Part shown: positions 26,901 through 39,200 of the stretch, piece by piece
Position numbering within the stretch: position 1 is the first letter of the stretch
Layout: each line of letters opens with the position of its first letter
From: Aquanectria penicillioides
Lineage: Eukaryota; Ascomycota; Sordariomycetes; Hypocreales; Nectriaceae
NCBI GenBank assembly: GCA_003415625.1
Contig: PYIU01000004.1
Span: forward strand, 3,348,001-3,412,000
Direction of reading: 5' to 3'
DNA: 64,000 nt
The notes under the pieces: generated by a model
Database searches by the model: none
Seen by the model: only the letters and a program-made list of their open reading frames with translations
What the model was told of the DNA's origin: nothing
Made by a program: the position numbers and the translations under genes

Positions 26901-29900
26901 TCTATTAGCTTTCTTAAAGCATATAGTAAGCCCTTTTTAAAAGCCTTTACTATTATTATTAATATAAGCATTATATTTAAGCACTTTTTATATTGCTTTT
27001 ACTATATAATTATTACTATTATTTTTAAATTAAATAAAATAATAGCCTAAAAATATATAGTATTTAAATAAAGATCTATCTTCCTTTTTAATATTATTAA
27101 TAAAGTAATAAAGTTAATAATAGCCTAATAAATAATAGTAATAGCTAAAAATCTAAATATATTCCTTAATAATTAAATAGAAAATAGGCCTTAAAGGTCT
27201 ATTAAGCTTGCCCTTATAGTTATAGTAAAAGTAATATATATAGTATAAGCTTATAATAAAATAGTATTATTCTTTTAATTAAACTTTATTATAGCCTTTA
27301 ACTTAATTAACTATAAAAGGCTTATTATTACTTTTTATAATTAAAGCTATTTATAATAGTTCTTAATTTAGCTTTTTAGCTATTTATTTAAATATTTAGT
27401 ATACTTTTAGTTTAATAGTAAATTCTTTAAACCCTATAGTATTAAAGCTAAAGTCCTATAAGGATTGCCACTCTTCTTTATTCTCTTTATTCTATTTATA
27501 TTAAGGCTTTATATAGCACTTAATAAAGTCCCTAAAATTATAATAATTAAATTTACTAATAATATAAATATATTTATATTTAAAAGAGATATAATAAAGA
27601 CTTAAGCCTAACTTAAAACTATATAAATAGTATATATATTTTAGGCCTTTATTAATAGTATAATCTTTAAATCTATTAAGGCCTAGCTTTTTTATTTTTT
27701 CTATTAATACTAAAGGCATTAAGTTTAATTAACCCTTATCTATAATATAATTTAATTATAAAAATTATACTATTTCTTTAGATTATAGCTATATAAAAAA
27801 CTACTTTAGGGCCTATATATCTTTAAGCTTAAGGGAAAACTTAAGCGCTAAAGGCAGGCCCTTACTGCCCTTACAATAAGTATATAGGGAGTAAACCTTA
27901 AGGCTACCTATATAATATATATATATATAATTAAATCTATAATTACTTATAGCATTAATATATACTATTTCTTAATAAAAAGGGGCAATAATTTAAAAGG
28001 GATTGCTAAAGCCTTATTAATTAAATAGACTTAAGCCCTTTATACTATTAAAGAAGGCTATAAAGCTATTTTAATTAAACTATTAAAAAGTAAGCTTAAA
28101 ATCCCTTTATTAAATATATACTTTAATAAATAATTTATTTAATTTTAAGGCTAGCTTTAAACTTAAGGCATTAAAAGATTTATTCTTTTTGCAATTATAT
28201 TAATAATACATTAAATTTACTATTATTACTATAATAGCCTTTAGTATAAATTAATATAAAAATATAAAAAGTAGCTTATTAATTAGCTTTTTAATAGAGA
28301 ATATAAAAAAGACTAAAAGTTAATTAAGAATTAAATATTAATTAATTAAAGATATTAATAGAAATAAATTAAATATAAGTTTTATAAATAGTATATTAAT
28401 AATAAAATAAAGGCAGCTAAAATCTTTTTACTTTATATAAAGAAAAAGACTATTTGCTTATATAAAGGATTTAAAAAGTATAAAAGCTCTTTATTTATTT
28501 AAATGTAAATAGAATGCATTAAACTTTAGGGTTTTCTTTTCTAAAGAAAGATCCCTAAAGTAAGTATACTTTAATGCTAATATAAAAATACTATTAAAAT
28601 AGTTAGCTATATTATATTATATTGCCTACTTTATTTAAGCTAAAGGAAAACTTTATTTAATTTACTTTATAACTTTTTTAAGCTTAAATAGTATTTATTT
28701 AAAGCCTAAACTATATATTGCTTTATTAAATAGCTAATCTATTTATATATTATATTATATTATAAGCTAACTATTAAGCTATATTTAGTTTAAAATATAC
28801 TTACTTTTATATTACCTTTACCTTTTAATAACTCTTTTATTTAAGTGCTTTAACCCCTTTATTAAAAGGGAAGTTAATATACCTAAAAAAACCCTCTTTA
28901 AAAAAAGGAAAAAACTAGCCTATTATATAAATAATATATTAAAGCCTACCCCTTTTAATAGCTAGATCTTTATTTTAGCCTTATTTAAACCCTACCTTTA
29001 TTTATTGCTATATTTAATTTATATCTATTTACTTTAGCAATACTATTTACTTTAAGTCTATATCCTTTTTAAAAGATATAAGATTTATTTTATTTTTTTT
29101 ACTATTCCCCTTTTTATTCTCTTTTTTACTATTCTTTTTTTATTTTTTTTATCTTTAAGCCCTTTTTACTTTAATCCCCCTTTAGCTTTACTTAAGCTTA
29201 AGCTATTACTTAAAGAGTTATATTAAATTTTAGTCTTTACTATTAATATTAGCTAATATAAATCTATATTAAAACCAATACTATTTACTGCTATTATTGC
29301 TTTTAGGTACTATCTATTCTTAAGTAGTTTTAGCCCCCTTAACTAAAGAAGGCAATATAGCTATTAAGCTCTTAAGAGCTATAGCTATATAATTAACTCT
29401 ATTAATTAGCTTATAGAGTTAATTAATATTAAAACCTATAGTTAGAACTATAGATATAGCTTAAAAGTATACTTAAATTGCCTTTCTTTTAGCTTAAATA
29501 GCCTTAGCCCTTAATTACTAAAGCTCTTTTTTTTATAATTTATATTAGCATTATACTTATAATAAAACTAAATTAAGCTATACTTATTATAGCTATTTCT
29601 TTCTATAAAGCCACTATTAGTATATAGGCATTAGCCTTTACTAAATATAGCAATAACTTATATAGCTTATATATATAGGCATAAGCTATATAGCTATTAG
29701 CTTTAGTATCTATTAATAGTTAGTTTTTTATAGCTATAAGGGATAGAAACTATATATTAGTTTAGTTTTAATATAAACTATTCTTTTTATTTTTTGCTAT
29801 TTATATAATATATATAAAATAGGGTAGATTCTATACTATCCTTAAAGTTAGTATAGTACCTTTTATTTTAGTGCAGTTAGCTTAATATTTTAGTATTTAT

Positions 29901-29941
29901 TAATATTAATAAAAATACTATTTATAGCTATATTAAATATA

Positions 29942-30011
<70 letters not shown>

Positions 30012-30534
30012 GTTATTATTTTTAGCTATATATAATTAATATAAAATAGCAATAAAAATAGCAATTAGCACTTATATAAGTTAAGTATTCTATATAAATA
30101 ATGCATTAATAAAGTATATACTTAAAGGCAATAAAAAGCTTTTATAGAGATATATAAAAAAAGAAAAAAAGAAAAGAAATTAAGTATATCTATAAAGATT
30201 AAAAAATAATAATAATAGCATTTAAATAGCTAGCAGTATTAAAATAGTGCTTTACTCTCTATAATAGGCCTATAATATAGGCAATTTAGGCCTATTATAG
30301 GCCTTACTTTTACTTTATTTATTAACCCTATAATTAAATAAATAGAATATTTTAATAATAGTACTAAACTAACTTTTAATTTAATACTTTTTTATAGGGG
30401 ACCTATATTAAGTTTAATATTATATTAAATAAAGGTTTTTATTTTATTAATATAGTTTTTTCCTTTATTTATATAGTATAAAAGCACTATTTATTTTATA
30501 AGTCTATAAAGTATTAATAAATAAATAAATAAAT
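23921..30534 (+). mobile_element. LINE L2, full-length Tad-like copy (6.6 kb)
   Basis: The best complete copy in this arm. Flanked by ATTAAATAAATAGTATT (23904-23920) and ATTAAATAAATAATATT (30535-30551), one mismatch. Order: ORF1 region from about 23,990, endonuclease remnant near 25,700-26,110, reverse transcriptase near 27,050-27,720, and a 3' region of about 2.3 kb with an (ATT)n run at 29,944-30,010, then the shared tail. All frames are destroyed by RIP-type changes. It inserted at the same Copia position at which L3 lies in the opposite arm. Confidence 0.87.
29944..30010 (+). repeat. ATT microsatellite in the L2 3' region
   Basis: More than twenty ATT units without interruption; same location as in the other LINE copies. 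Confidence 0.95.
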
Positions 30535-30688
30535 ATTAAATAAATAATATTAATAAAAATATAATAAATATAAAAATAATATAAAAATATAAAATAAAAA
30601 GAAAAAGCTATAAATAAAATATAAAATTAATAAATAAATAGTAAATAAAAAATATATTAAATTTACTTTTAATAAATCTAAAGGGATA

Positions 30689-30919
30689 TATTAAACTTAA
30701 AGTATTTTATATATAAAAAAATATTAAAATATACTTTAGATTATAAAAATAAAGCTTAAAATAATTAAATAAAGGTTATATAAATATAATATAGCTTTAT
30801 TAAATTTAATGTAATTTAATCCCTTTTTTAAAGCTTAAGTAATAAAGTAAGGCTAAAAGAAATAAAAAAAAAAGAAATAAAAAGAATATATATAATTATA
30901 TAATTAATTTAGTTTAATA
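30689..30919 (+). repeat. 3' LTR of Copia A
   Basis: Aligns end to end with 9771-9991; 231 bp because of an expanded A-rich stretch near 30,868-30,890. Begins TATTAAACTTAAAG (ancestral TGTTAAAC) and ends TTTAGTTTAATA. More strongly mutated than the 5' LTR. Confidence 0.8.
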
Positions 30920-31192
30920 ACCCTTAAGGCTTAATTGCAGCAGGCAATTGCATATCTGCCTTATAAGCCTAATATAAGCATATAGTTAAACACTCTATTT
31001 ATTTTACCTTATAGATAGGATTTAAACCTATAACCTTATATAGCTAGAAGACCTATATTATACCTAAATAATTATAATAAATAAAGTGGCATGCCCACTT
31101 AGCTAATAGACCAAAAGATTAAACAATTTAGGTATAATATACTAGAATTATATTACATAACTATATATAAGGGCCTGGTATTATACACTAGC
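30920..31192. other. 273-bp centre between the inverted Copia elements
   Basis: Sequence between the two outward LTR ends. Less AT-extreme than its surroundings (GCAGCAGGCAATTGCATATC, GTGGCATGCCCAC, GGGCCTGG), so it is probably single-copy host DNA. It contains a 14-bp inverted repeat TATTATACCTAAAT / ATTTAGGTATAATA at 31056-31069 and 31126-31139. Minus-strand A-box-like TAGCTAAGTGG (31105-31095) and B-box-like GGTTTAAATCC (31028-31018) lie 66 bp apart; no tRNA acceptor stem can be formed, so I call no tRNA. Confidence 0.6.
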
Positions 31193-31413
31193 TATTAAAC
31201 TAAACTAATTGTATAATTATATATATTCTTCTTTTCTTATCTCTTTCAGCCTTACTTTATTGCTTAGGCTTTAAAAGAGGGGTTAAATTGCACTAAATCT
31301 AATAGAGCTATATTATATTTATATAACTTTTATTTAATTATTTTAAGCTTTATTTCTATAATTTAAAGTGCATTTTAATATTTCTTTATATATAAAATAC
31401 TTTAAGTTTAATA
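31193..31413 (-). repeat. 3' LTR of Copia B (221 bp)
   Basis: Reverse complement of the Copia A LTR and identical in length to 9771-9991. Its outer end is followed, on the minus strand, by GCTAG, the same five bases that precede the 5' LTR of Copia A. Confidence 0.8.
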
Positions 31414-31618
31414 TACCCTTTTAAATTTACTAAAAGTAAATTTAATATATTTTTTATTTATTATTTATTTATTAATTTTATATTTTATTTATAGCTTTTT
31501 CTTTTTATTTTATATTTTTATTTTATTTTTATATTTATTATATTTTTATTAATATTATTTATTTAATATTTATTATTATATATAAATATTTTTATTTATT
31601 TTATAAATACTATTTATT

Positions 31619-32155
31619 ATTTATTTATTAATACTCTATAGACCTATAAGGTAAATAGTACTTTTATATTATATAAATAAAGGAAAAAACTATATTAATA
31701 AAATAAAAACCTTTATTTAATATAATATTAGACCTAATGCAAGTCCCCTATAGAAAAGCATTAAATTAAAAGTTAATTTAATACTATTATTAAAATATTC
31801 TATTTACTTAATTATAGAGTTAATAAATAAAATAAAAGTAAGGCCTATAATAGGCCTAAATTGCTTATACTATAGGCCTATTGCAAGAAATAGAGCGCTA
31901 TTTTAGCGCTACTAGCTAGCAGCTAGCTAGCTATTAGCTATTTAAGTGCTATTATTATTATTTTTTAATTTTTATAGGTATATTTAATTTCTTTTCTTTT
32001 CTTTCTTTTTTATATACCTCTATAAGAGCTTTCTATTGCCTTTAAGTATATACTTTATTAATGTATTATTTATATAAAATACCTAACTTATATAAGCACT
32101 AATTGCTATTTCTATTACTATTCTATATTAATTATATATAGCTAAAAATAATAAT

Positions 32156-32231
<76 letters not shown>

Positions 32232-34006
32232 GCAATAATAGCAATATATATTTAATATAGCTATAAATAGTATTTTTACTAATATTAATAAATGCTAAAA
32301 TGCTAAGCTAGCTATATTAAGGCAAGGGATACTATATTAACCCTAAGGGCAGTATAGAATTTACTCTATTCTATATATATTATATAAATAGCAAAAAATA
32401 AAGAGAATAGTCTATATTAAAACTAAACTAATATATAGTTTTTATTTTTTATAGCTATAAAAAACTAATTATTAATAAATATTAAGGCTAATAACTATAT
32501 AGCTTATACCTATATATATAAGCTATATAAGCTATTACTATATTTAATAAAAACTAATGCCTATATATTAATAATAGCTTTATAAAAGGGAATAGCTATA
32601 ATAAATATAGCTTAATTTAGTTTTACTATAGGTATAATGCTAATATAGATTATAAAAAAAGAAGCTTTAGTAATTAAAGGCTAAGGCTACTTAAGCTAAA
32701 AGAAAAATAATTTAAGTATACTTTTAAGCTATATCTATAGTCCTAACTATAGGTCTTAATGCTAATTAACTCTATAAGCTAATTAATAAAGTTAATTATA
32801 TAGCTATAGCTTTTAAGAGCTTAATGGCTATATTGCTTTCTTTAATTAAAGGGGCTAAAGCTACTTAAGGATAAATAATGCCTAAAAGTAATAATAGCAA
32901 TAAATAGTATTAGTCCTAATATAGGTTTATATTAGCTAATATTAATAGTAAAGACTAAAGTTTAATATAACTCCTTAAGTAATAGCTTAAGCTTAAGTAA
33001 AGCTAAAGGGAGATTAAAATAGAAAGGGCTTAAAGATAAAGGGGATAAAAGGAAAAATAATAAAAAGAAAAATAAAAAAGGGAATAGTAAAAAGAATAAA
33101 ATAGATTTTATATCTCTTAAAAAGAATATAAACTTAAAGTAAATAGTATTATTAAAATAAATAAATATAAATTAAATATAATAGTAAATAAAAATAGAGT
33201 TTAAATAGAGCTAAAATAAAGACTTAATTATTAAAAGGGGTAGGCTTTAATATATTATTTATATAATAGGCTGGTTTTTTCTCTCTTTTAAAGGGGGTTT
33301 TTTTAAGTATATTAACTTCCCTTTTAATAAAGGGATTAAAGCGCTTAAATAAAAGAATTACTAAAAGGCAAAAGCAATATAAAAGTAAATATATTCTAAA
33401 CTAAATATAGCTTAATAGCTAGCTTATAGTATAGTATAATATATAGATAGGCTAGCTATTTAATAAAGCAGTATATAGTTTAGGCTTTAAATAGATATTA
33501 CTTAAGCTTAAGGAGATTATAAAGTAAATTAAATAGAGTTTCCCTTTAGCTTAAGTAAAGCAGGCAATATAGTATAATATAGCTAACTATTTTAATAGTA
33601 TCTTTATATTAGCACTAAAGTATACTTACCTTAAGGACCTTTCTTTAGAAAAGGAAACTCTAAAGTTTAATGTATTTTATTTATATTTAAATAAATAAGG
33701 AGCTTTTATACTTCTTAAGTCCTTTATATAGGCAAATAGTTTTCTTTTTTATATAGAGTAGGAAGATTTTAGCTGTCTTTATTTTATTATTAGTATACTA
33801 TTTATAAAACTTATATTTAGCTTATTTCTATTAGTGCCTTTAGTTAGCTAATATTTAGTTTTTAATTAACTTTTAGTCTTTTTTATATTTCTTATTAAGG
33901 AGTTAATTGATAAGTTACTTTTTATGTTTTTATATTAGTTTATACTAAAGGCTATTATAGCAGTAATAGTAGATTTAATGTATTGTTAATGCAGTTATAA
34001 AAAGAA
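31619..34006 (-). mobile_element. LINE L3, 5'-truncated, minus strand
   Basis: About 2.4 kb equal to the 3' part of L2 (from about L2 position 28,180), tail at the left. Flanked by a long imperfect direct repeat of nearly 60 bp starting TATTTAATATTTATTATTAT at 31560 and 34007. Includes an (AAT)n run at 32,158-32,230. Contains only region downstream of RT. Confidence 0.82.
32158..32230 (-). repeat. AAT microsatellite in L3
   Basis: About two dozen AAT units; the reverse complement of the ATT run in L2. Confidence 0.95.
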
Positions 34007-34341
34007 TATTTAATATTTATTATTATATATAAATATTTTTAATTATTTTATAAATATTATTTATTTAATAAATAAAAATAATAAAATAATTATAAATTAT
34101 AATAAAAAGTATTTTTTAAATTATTTTATTTTAATTTTACTTTTTATTTTTATAAAAAGATTTTTATTTATAAATAAAGTAATTTATTTTTTATTTTAAA
34201 TTTTTTTTTTTTTTTTTTTAGCTTTAATATAATTTTTATATATATATTTTTATAATATTTTTAATCTTTAATTTATATATATTAACTATAATTATTTTAA
34301 TAAATATATATATATATTATATTATAAATTAATTTTATAAT

Positions 34342-34600
34342 TGTAAACAATATACAGGCACGCGCAGGGACGGTCACAGCGGGCGACATGCGCAACGGGT
34401 CGGTCCAGATCAATTGGGATTCGTAAGGAGCAGCTAGATAGTGGTCGCAGAATGCAGTCACCTATTTACAGTGCAGGGATTCCCTTGTGAGGATACGTGG
34501 CCTCAAGACCTAGGCCCACAAGGCCCCCGAGGTCGGCTTGTGGCCGGCCGCTATGTCTGTAGCGGCGACCACCTTCGCCCGGCCGCTATATCTGTCAACA
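34342..34600. mobile_element. Unmutated 259-bp solo-LTR-like insertion
   Basis: A GC-rich block within AT-extreme DNA. It starts TGTAAACAATATAC and ends TATCTGTCAACA, that is TG...CA, and is flanked by a perfect 5-bp duplication ATAAT (34337-34341 and 34601-34605). The homologous point in Copia A (near 23,635) is uninterrupted, so this is an insertion. CpA, TpG and CpG are all intact, meaning RIP did not act on it. A direct repeat GGCCGCTATRTCTGT occurs twice near its right end (from about 34,546 and 34,581). Termini also look loosely inverted (TGTAAACA / TGTTGACA), so a short non-autonomous DNA element is the alternative. Confidence 0.75.
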
Positions 34601-34700
34601 ATAATTTAAAATTAAATTTTATAATTTAAAATTAAATTTTATAATTTAAAATTAAATTTTATAATTTAAAATTAAATTTTATAATTTAAAATTAAATTTT
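34601..34700. repeat. Five perfect copies of a 20-bp tandem repeat
   Basis: ATAATTTAAAATTAAATTTT occurs five times without a mismatch, beginning exactly at the right target duplication of the LTR-like insertion. Copia A has only two to three diverged units at the mirror position (about 23,575-23,630), so it expanded in copy B. Confidence 0.9.
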
Positions 34701-35444
34701 ATAATTTATTTTTAAGTTTTATAGCTCTTTTTTTATTAATTATTTATAATAATAATAATTTATTTAATAAGCTATTTTCTTTTTTTATTAACTTTTTATT
34801 GCCTTTATTATAAATTATTTTATAGCTTAAAATTAAATTATATATTATTAACTTTATTTTAATAATATAAATTAATAATAAAATTATATATAAGCTTAAG
34901 CTATTTATATAGCTTAAATAAAAGAACTTTTTGCTATAGTTAAATATACTATTAAACTATAAGTATTTTTAAGTTAAATTTTAAGCTTTATTTAATAGTT
35001 TTACTTTATATAATGCCTTTTAATAGTAGTTTATACCTTACTTTATTTATTTATTATTAGCCTTTATAGGCTAAAGTAATAATAAATGCTAAAAGTATTT
35101 TAATAGCTTTAGGCTATATTATAAGCGCTATAATTCTAATAGTAGCTATTACTTTATATAAATGTGTTTATTTTATTATTTTATATTTTATTTTACTATT
35201 TTATAATTTATTTTATTAATTTAAATTATAAAATAGCCTTTTTACTATTCTTTTTATAGTATTATTTTTCTTAAATTATATTTAAGGCAATAATATTAAA
35301 AAAAAATAAAAGTTTAATTTAATATTTTATTTTTATATTTTAAACTATAAAATTAATTTTTATATTATAAAAAAAAAATAAGCAATATATTACTATTAAA
35401 GTTATATTAAATAAATATATTATAAATACCTTTTTATTTATTAA

Positions 35445-35480
<36 letters not shown>

Positions 35481-35999
35481 TAATACTCTATAGATCTATA
35501 AAGTAAATAATGCTTCTATACTATATAAATAAAGAAAAAAAACTATACTAATAGAGTAAAAACCTTTATTTAATACAATATTAGGCCTATTATAGGTCTT
35601 CTATAGAGAGGCATTAAATTAAAAGTTAATTTAGTACTATTATTAAGATATTTTATTTACTTAATTATAAGATTAATAAATAGGGTAAAAGTAAGGCCTA
35701 TAATAGGCCTAGATTATCTATACTATAGGCCTATTGCAAGGAGTAGGGCGCCGATCTAGCACTAGCTAGTAATTGGCTGGCTGCTAGCTATTTAAGTGCT
35801 ATTATTATTATTTCTTAATCTTTATAGGTATGCTTAATTCCTTTTTCTTTCTTCCTTCCTTATATGCCTTTATAAGAGCTTTTTATTGCCTTTAAGTATG
35901 CGCTTTACTAATACATTATTTGCATAAAATACTTAACTTATATAAGTACTAATTATTATTTCTATTACTATTTTATATTAATTGTATATAGCTAAGGAT

Positions 36000-36005
36000 A
36001 ATAAT

Positions 36006-36042
<37 letters not shown>

Positions 36043-36055
36043 GCGATAATAATAA
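36000..36055 (-). repeat. AAT microsatellite in L4
   Basis: AAT units at the same place as in the other LINEs, passing into hexamers of the type ATAACT/ATAACC up to about 36,095. Confidence 0.9.
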
Positions 36056-36240
36056 TGATAACTATAACCATAACTATAACTATAACCATAACGGTTTGTG
36101 TACGCTGCAGGCCTATTGTAGTTCCTATGTTGACGCTTATATAGATACCAAGACGCCAGGCTGGCTGCGCTGGGGCAGGGGGTGCTGAGCTGTCCTTGGG
36201 GGCGGTGCGGGATCTGCCTTACTCTATGTATGTTATGCAG
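36056..36240 (-). other. Non-RIP patch inside L4
   Basis: Within an otherwise TA-saturated LINE, this stretch is GC-rich (for example GGCTGGCTGCGCTGGGGCAG). It aligns with the L0 and L2 3' region, for instance AGCGCAGCCAGCCTGG on the minus strand against AGTGCAGTTAGCTTAA in L2, the differences being C-to-T and G-to-A. It therefore preserves near-ancestral LINE sequence. Short escape, gene conversion from an unmutated copy, or an assembly join are possible causes. Confidence 0.75.
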
Positions 36241-39200
36241 ATAGCAAGAGATAGAAAGGAGGGTCTATACTAGGATTAGGCCAATAAATTATATCCCTCT
36301 ATTATAACTTTAGGTAGCTAATAGCAGTAAATGCTAAGGCTAGTAGCTATATAGCTTATGCCTATATATATAAGCTATATAAGCTATTGCTATATTTAGT
36401 AAAGGCTAATATTTAAGCATTAATAGTGGCTTTATAGAAAAGGATAGCTATAGTAAGTATTCCTTAATTTTAATTTAGGTTTACTGCTAATACAGTCTAT
36501 TAAATAAAGAAGCTCTAGCAATTAGGGGCTAAGGCCACTTAAGCTAAAAGGAGGGCAATTTAAGTACACTTTTAAGCTATACCTATAGTTTTAATTATAG
36601 ATTTTAGTATTAATTAGCTTTATAAGCTAATTAATAGAATTAATTATATAGCTATAGCTTTTAAAAGCTTAATAGCTATATTGCCTTTTTTAATTAAGAG
36701 GGCTAAAGCTATTTAAGGATAGATAGTATTAAAAAGTAATAATAATAGTAAATTAAATTAATTTTAATATAGATTTATATTAGCTAATATTAATAGTAAA
36801 TACTAAAGTTTAATATAACTCTTTAAGTAATAGCTTAAGCTTAAATAAAGCTAAAGGGGAATTAAAGTAAAAAGGGCTTAAAAATAAAGAAAAGAATAGT
36901 AAAAAAAATAATAAGAAAAATAAAATAGATTTTATATCTCTTAAAGAGAATATAAACTTAAAATAAGTAATATTACTAAAGTAAATAAATATAGATTAAA
37001 TATAGCAATAAATAAAAGTTAAGTTTAAAATAAAGATAAAGTAAAGACCTAGCTATTAAAAGGGGTAGGCTTTAGTGTATTATTTATATAGTAGGCTAGT
37101 TTTTTCCCTTTTTTAAAGGGGGTTTTTTTAAGTATATTAACTTCCCTTTTAATAAAAGGATTAAAGCACTTAAATAAAAGAGTTATTAAAAGGTAAAGGC
37201 AATATATAAATAGGTATATTTTAAACTAAATATAGCTTAATAGCTAGTTTATAGTATAATATAATATATAGATAGGCTAGCTATTTAATAAGGCAATATA
37301 TAATTTAGGCTTTAAATAAATACTACTTAAGCTTAAGAAGGTTATAAAGTAGATTAAATAAAGATTCCCTTTAGCTTAAGTAAAGTAAGCAATATAGTAT
37401 AATATAGCTAACTATTTTAATAGCATTTTTATATTAATACTAAAGTATACTTACCTTAAGGACTTTTCTTTAGAAAAGAAATTCTTAAAGCTTAATGCAT
37501 TTTATTTGCATTTAAATAAGCAAAAAGCTTTTATACTTTTTAAGTCCTTTATAAAAGTAAATAGTCTTTTTCTTTATATAAAATAAAAAGACTTTAGCTA
37601 CTTTTATTTTAATATTTATATAGTATTTATAAAACTTATATTTAATTTATTTCTATTAATGCCTTTAGTTAATTAATATTTAATTCTTAATTAACTTTTA
37701 GTCCTTTTTATATTCTCTATTAAAAAGCTAATTAGCTAGCTACTCTTTATATTCTTATATTAATTTATACTAAAGGCTATTATAGTAATAGTAATAAATC
37801 TATTATATTATTAATATAGCTATAAAGAGAATAAGTTTCTTAATACCTTAAGCTTAAAGCTAGCCTTAAAATTAAGTAAATTATTTATTAAGGTATATAT
37901 TAAATAAAGGGATTTTAAGCTTATTTTTTAATAGTTTAATTAAAGTAGCCTTATAGCCTCCCCCTATAATATAAAGGGTTTAAGTCTATTTAATAGATAG
38001 GGCTTTAGCAATCCCTTTTAGGTTTTTGCCCTTTTTTATTAAGAAATAGTATATATTAATACTATAAGTAATAGTAGACTTAATTATATATATATATATT
38101 ATATAGGCAGCCTTAAGGTTTACTTTTTATATACTTACTATAAGGGCAGTAAGGGCCTGCCTTTAGCGCTTAAGTTTTTCCTTAAGCTTAAAAATATATA
38201 GGCCCTAAAGTAGCTTTTTATATAGCTATAATCTAAAGAAATAATATAATTCCTATAATTAAATTATATTATAGGTAAGGGTTAGTTAAACTTAATGCCT
38301 TTAATATTAATAGAAAAAATAAAGGAGTTAGGCTTTAGTAAGTTTAAAGGTTATACTATTAATAAAAGCCTAAAATATATATACTATTTATATAGCTTTA
38401 AGTTAGGCTTAAGTCTTTATTGTATTTTTTTTAAATATAAGTATATTTATATTATTAATAAATTTAATTATTATAATTTTAAGGACTTTTTAAAGCATTA
38501 TATAAAGCCTTAATATAAATAGAATAAAGAGAATAAAAAAGAGTAGCAATCTCTATAGAACCTTTATTTTAATGCTATAGGGTTTAAAGAACTTATTATT
38601 AAACTAAAGGTATATTAAATACTTAAATAAATAGCTAAAAAGCTAGATTAATAATTACTATAAATAGCCTTAATTATAAAAAGTAATAATAAGCCTTTTA
38701 TAATTAATTAAATTAAAGGCTATAGTAAAGTTTAATTAAAGAAGTAATATTATTTTACTATAGGCTTATACTATATATATTGCTTTTATTATAACTATAA
38801 GGGCTAGCTTAATAAACCTTTAGGGTCTATTCTTTATTTAATTATTAAAAAGTATATTTAGGTTTTTTACTATTACTACTATTTATTAGGCTATTATTAA
38901 CTTTATTACTTTATTAATAATATTAAAAAAAGAAATAGATCTTTATTTAAATGCTATATATTTTTAGGCTATTATTTTATTAGGTTTAAAGATAATTATA
39001 GCAATTATATAGTAAAAGTAATATAGAAAATATTTAAGTATAATACTTATATTAATAATAGTAATAAAGGCTTTTAAAAAGGGCTTGCTATATACTTTAA
39101 GGAAATTAATAAGAAATCTATCTTTACTAAAAGCTTTTTATAATTAAATTTTAAAGAGTAAGTAAGCTAATTTATAGAGTTTAATATAGTTTTACATTAA

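Larger units (their letters stand above)
9771..30919 (+). mobile_element. Ty1/Copia LTR retrotransposon, copy A (RIP-mutated, with three nested LINEs)
   Basis: Direct terminal repeats at 9771-9991 and 30689-30919 bound one element. Removing the nested LINEs and their duplications leaves about 6.7 kb, a normal Copia size. Copia identity comes from the polymerase remnant: a YxDD-equivalent at 21651-21662 (now TAT ATA AAT AAT) and a downstream RNase H region at about 22,000-22,450 in Copia style. All frames are broken by TAA/TAG. Segments are 9,992-11,076, 13,380-14,081, 19,575-23,920 and 30,535-30,688, interrupted by L0, L1 and L2. The left flank is GCTAG (9766-9770); the right flank is ACCCT, so the element lacks matching target duplications. 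About 1.5 kb between RNase H and the 3' end (22,500-23,920) has no function I can name. Confidence 0.75.

Noticed and set aside
31012..31118. Candidate tRNA gene on the minus strand
   Set aside because: A and B box-like sequences are present, but they are 66 bp apart, and neither acceptor nor anticodon stem can be formed.
34441..34629. Open frame of 62 codons starting in the GC-rich insertion
   Set aside because: It begins at a non-ATG codon in an LTR-like sequence and runs into the tandem repeat; it is open by chance because this DNA escaped RIP.
36060..36100. Telomere-like ATAACC/ATAACT hexamers
   Set aside because: The repeat is irregular, lacks the TTAGGG unit and lies next to the LINE's own microsatellite, so it is not an internal telomere.
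35982..36188. Asn-rich open frame of 68 codons
   Set aside because: A translation of the AAT microsatellite and the unmutated LINE patch; LTR and LINE context explain it.
17658..38513. A similar open frame of 72 codons (MPLxLIE...YIKP) at 17,658-17,876 (-), 27,501-27,719 (-) and 38,295-38,513 (+)
   Set aside because: It is the antisense of the conserved LINE reverse transcriptase palm in L1, L2 and L4. Conservation comes from the RT on the other strand; RIP makes fewer stops in this frame.
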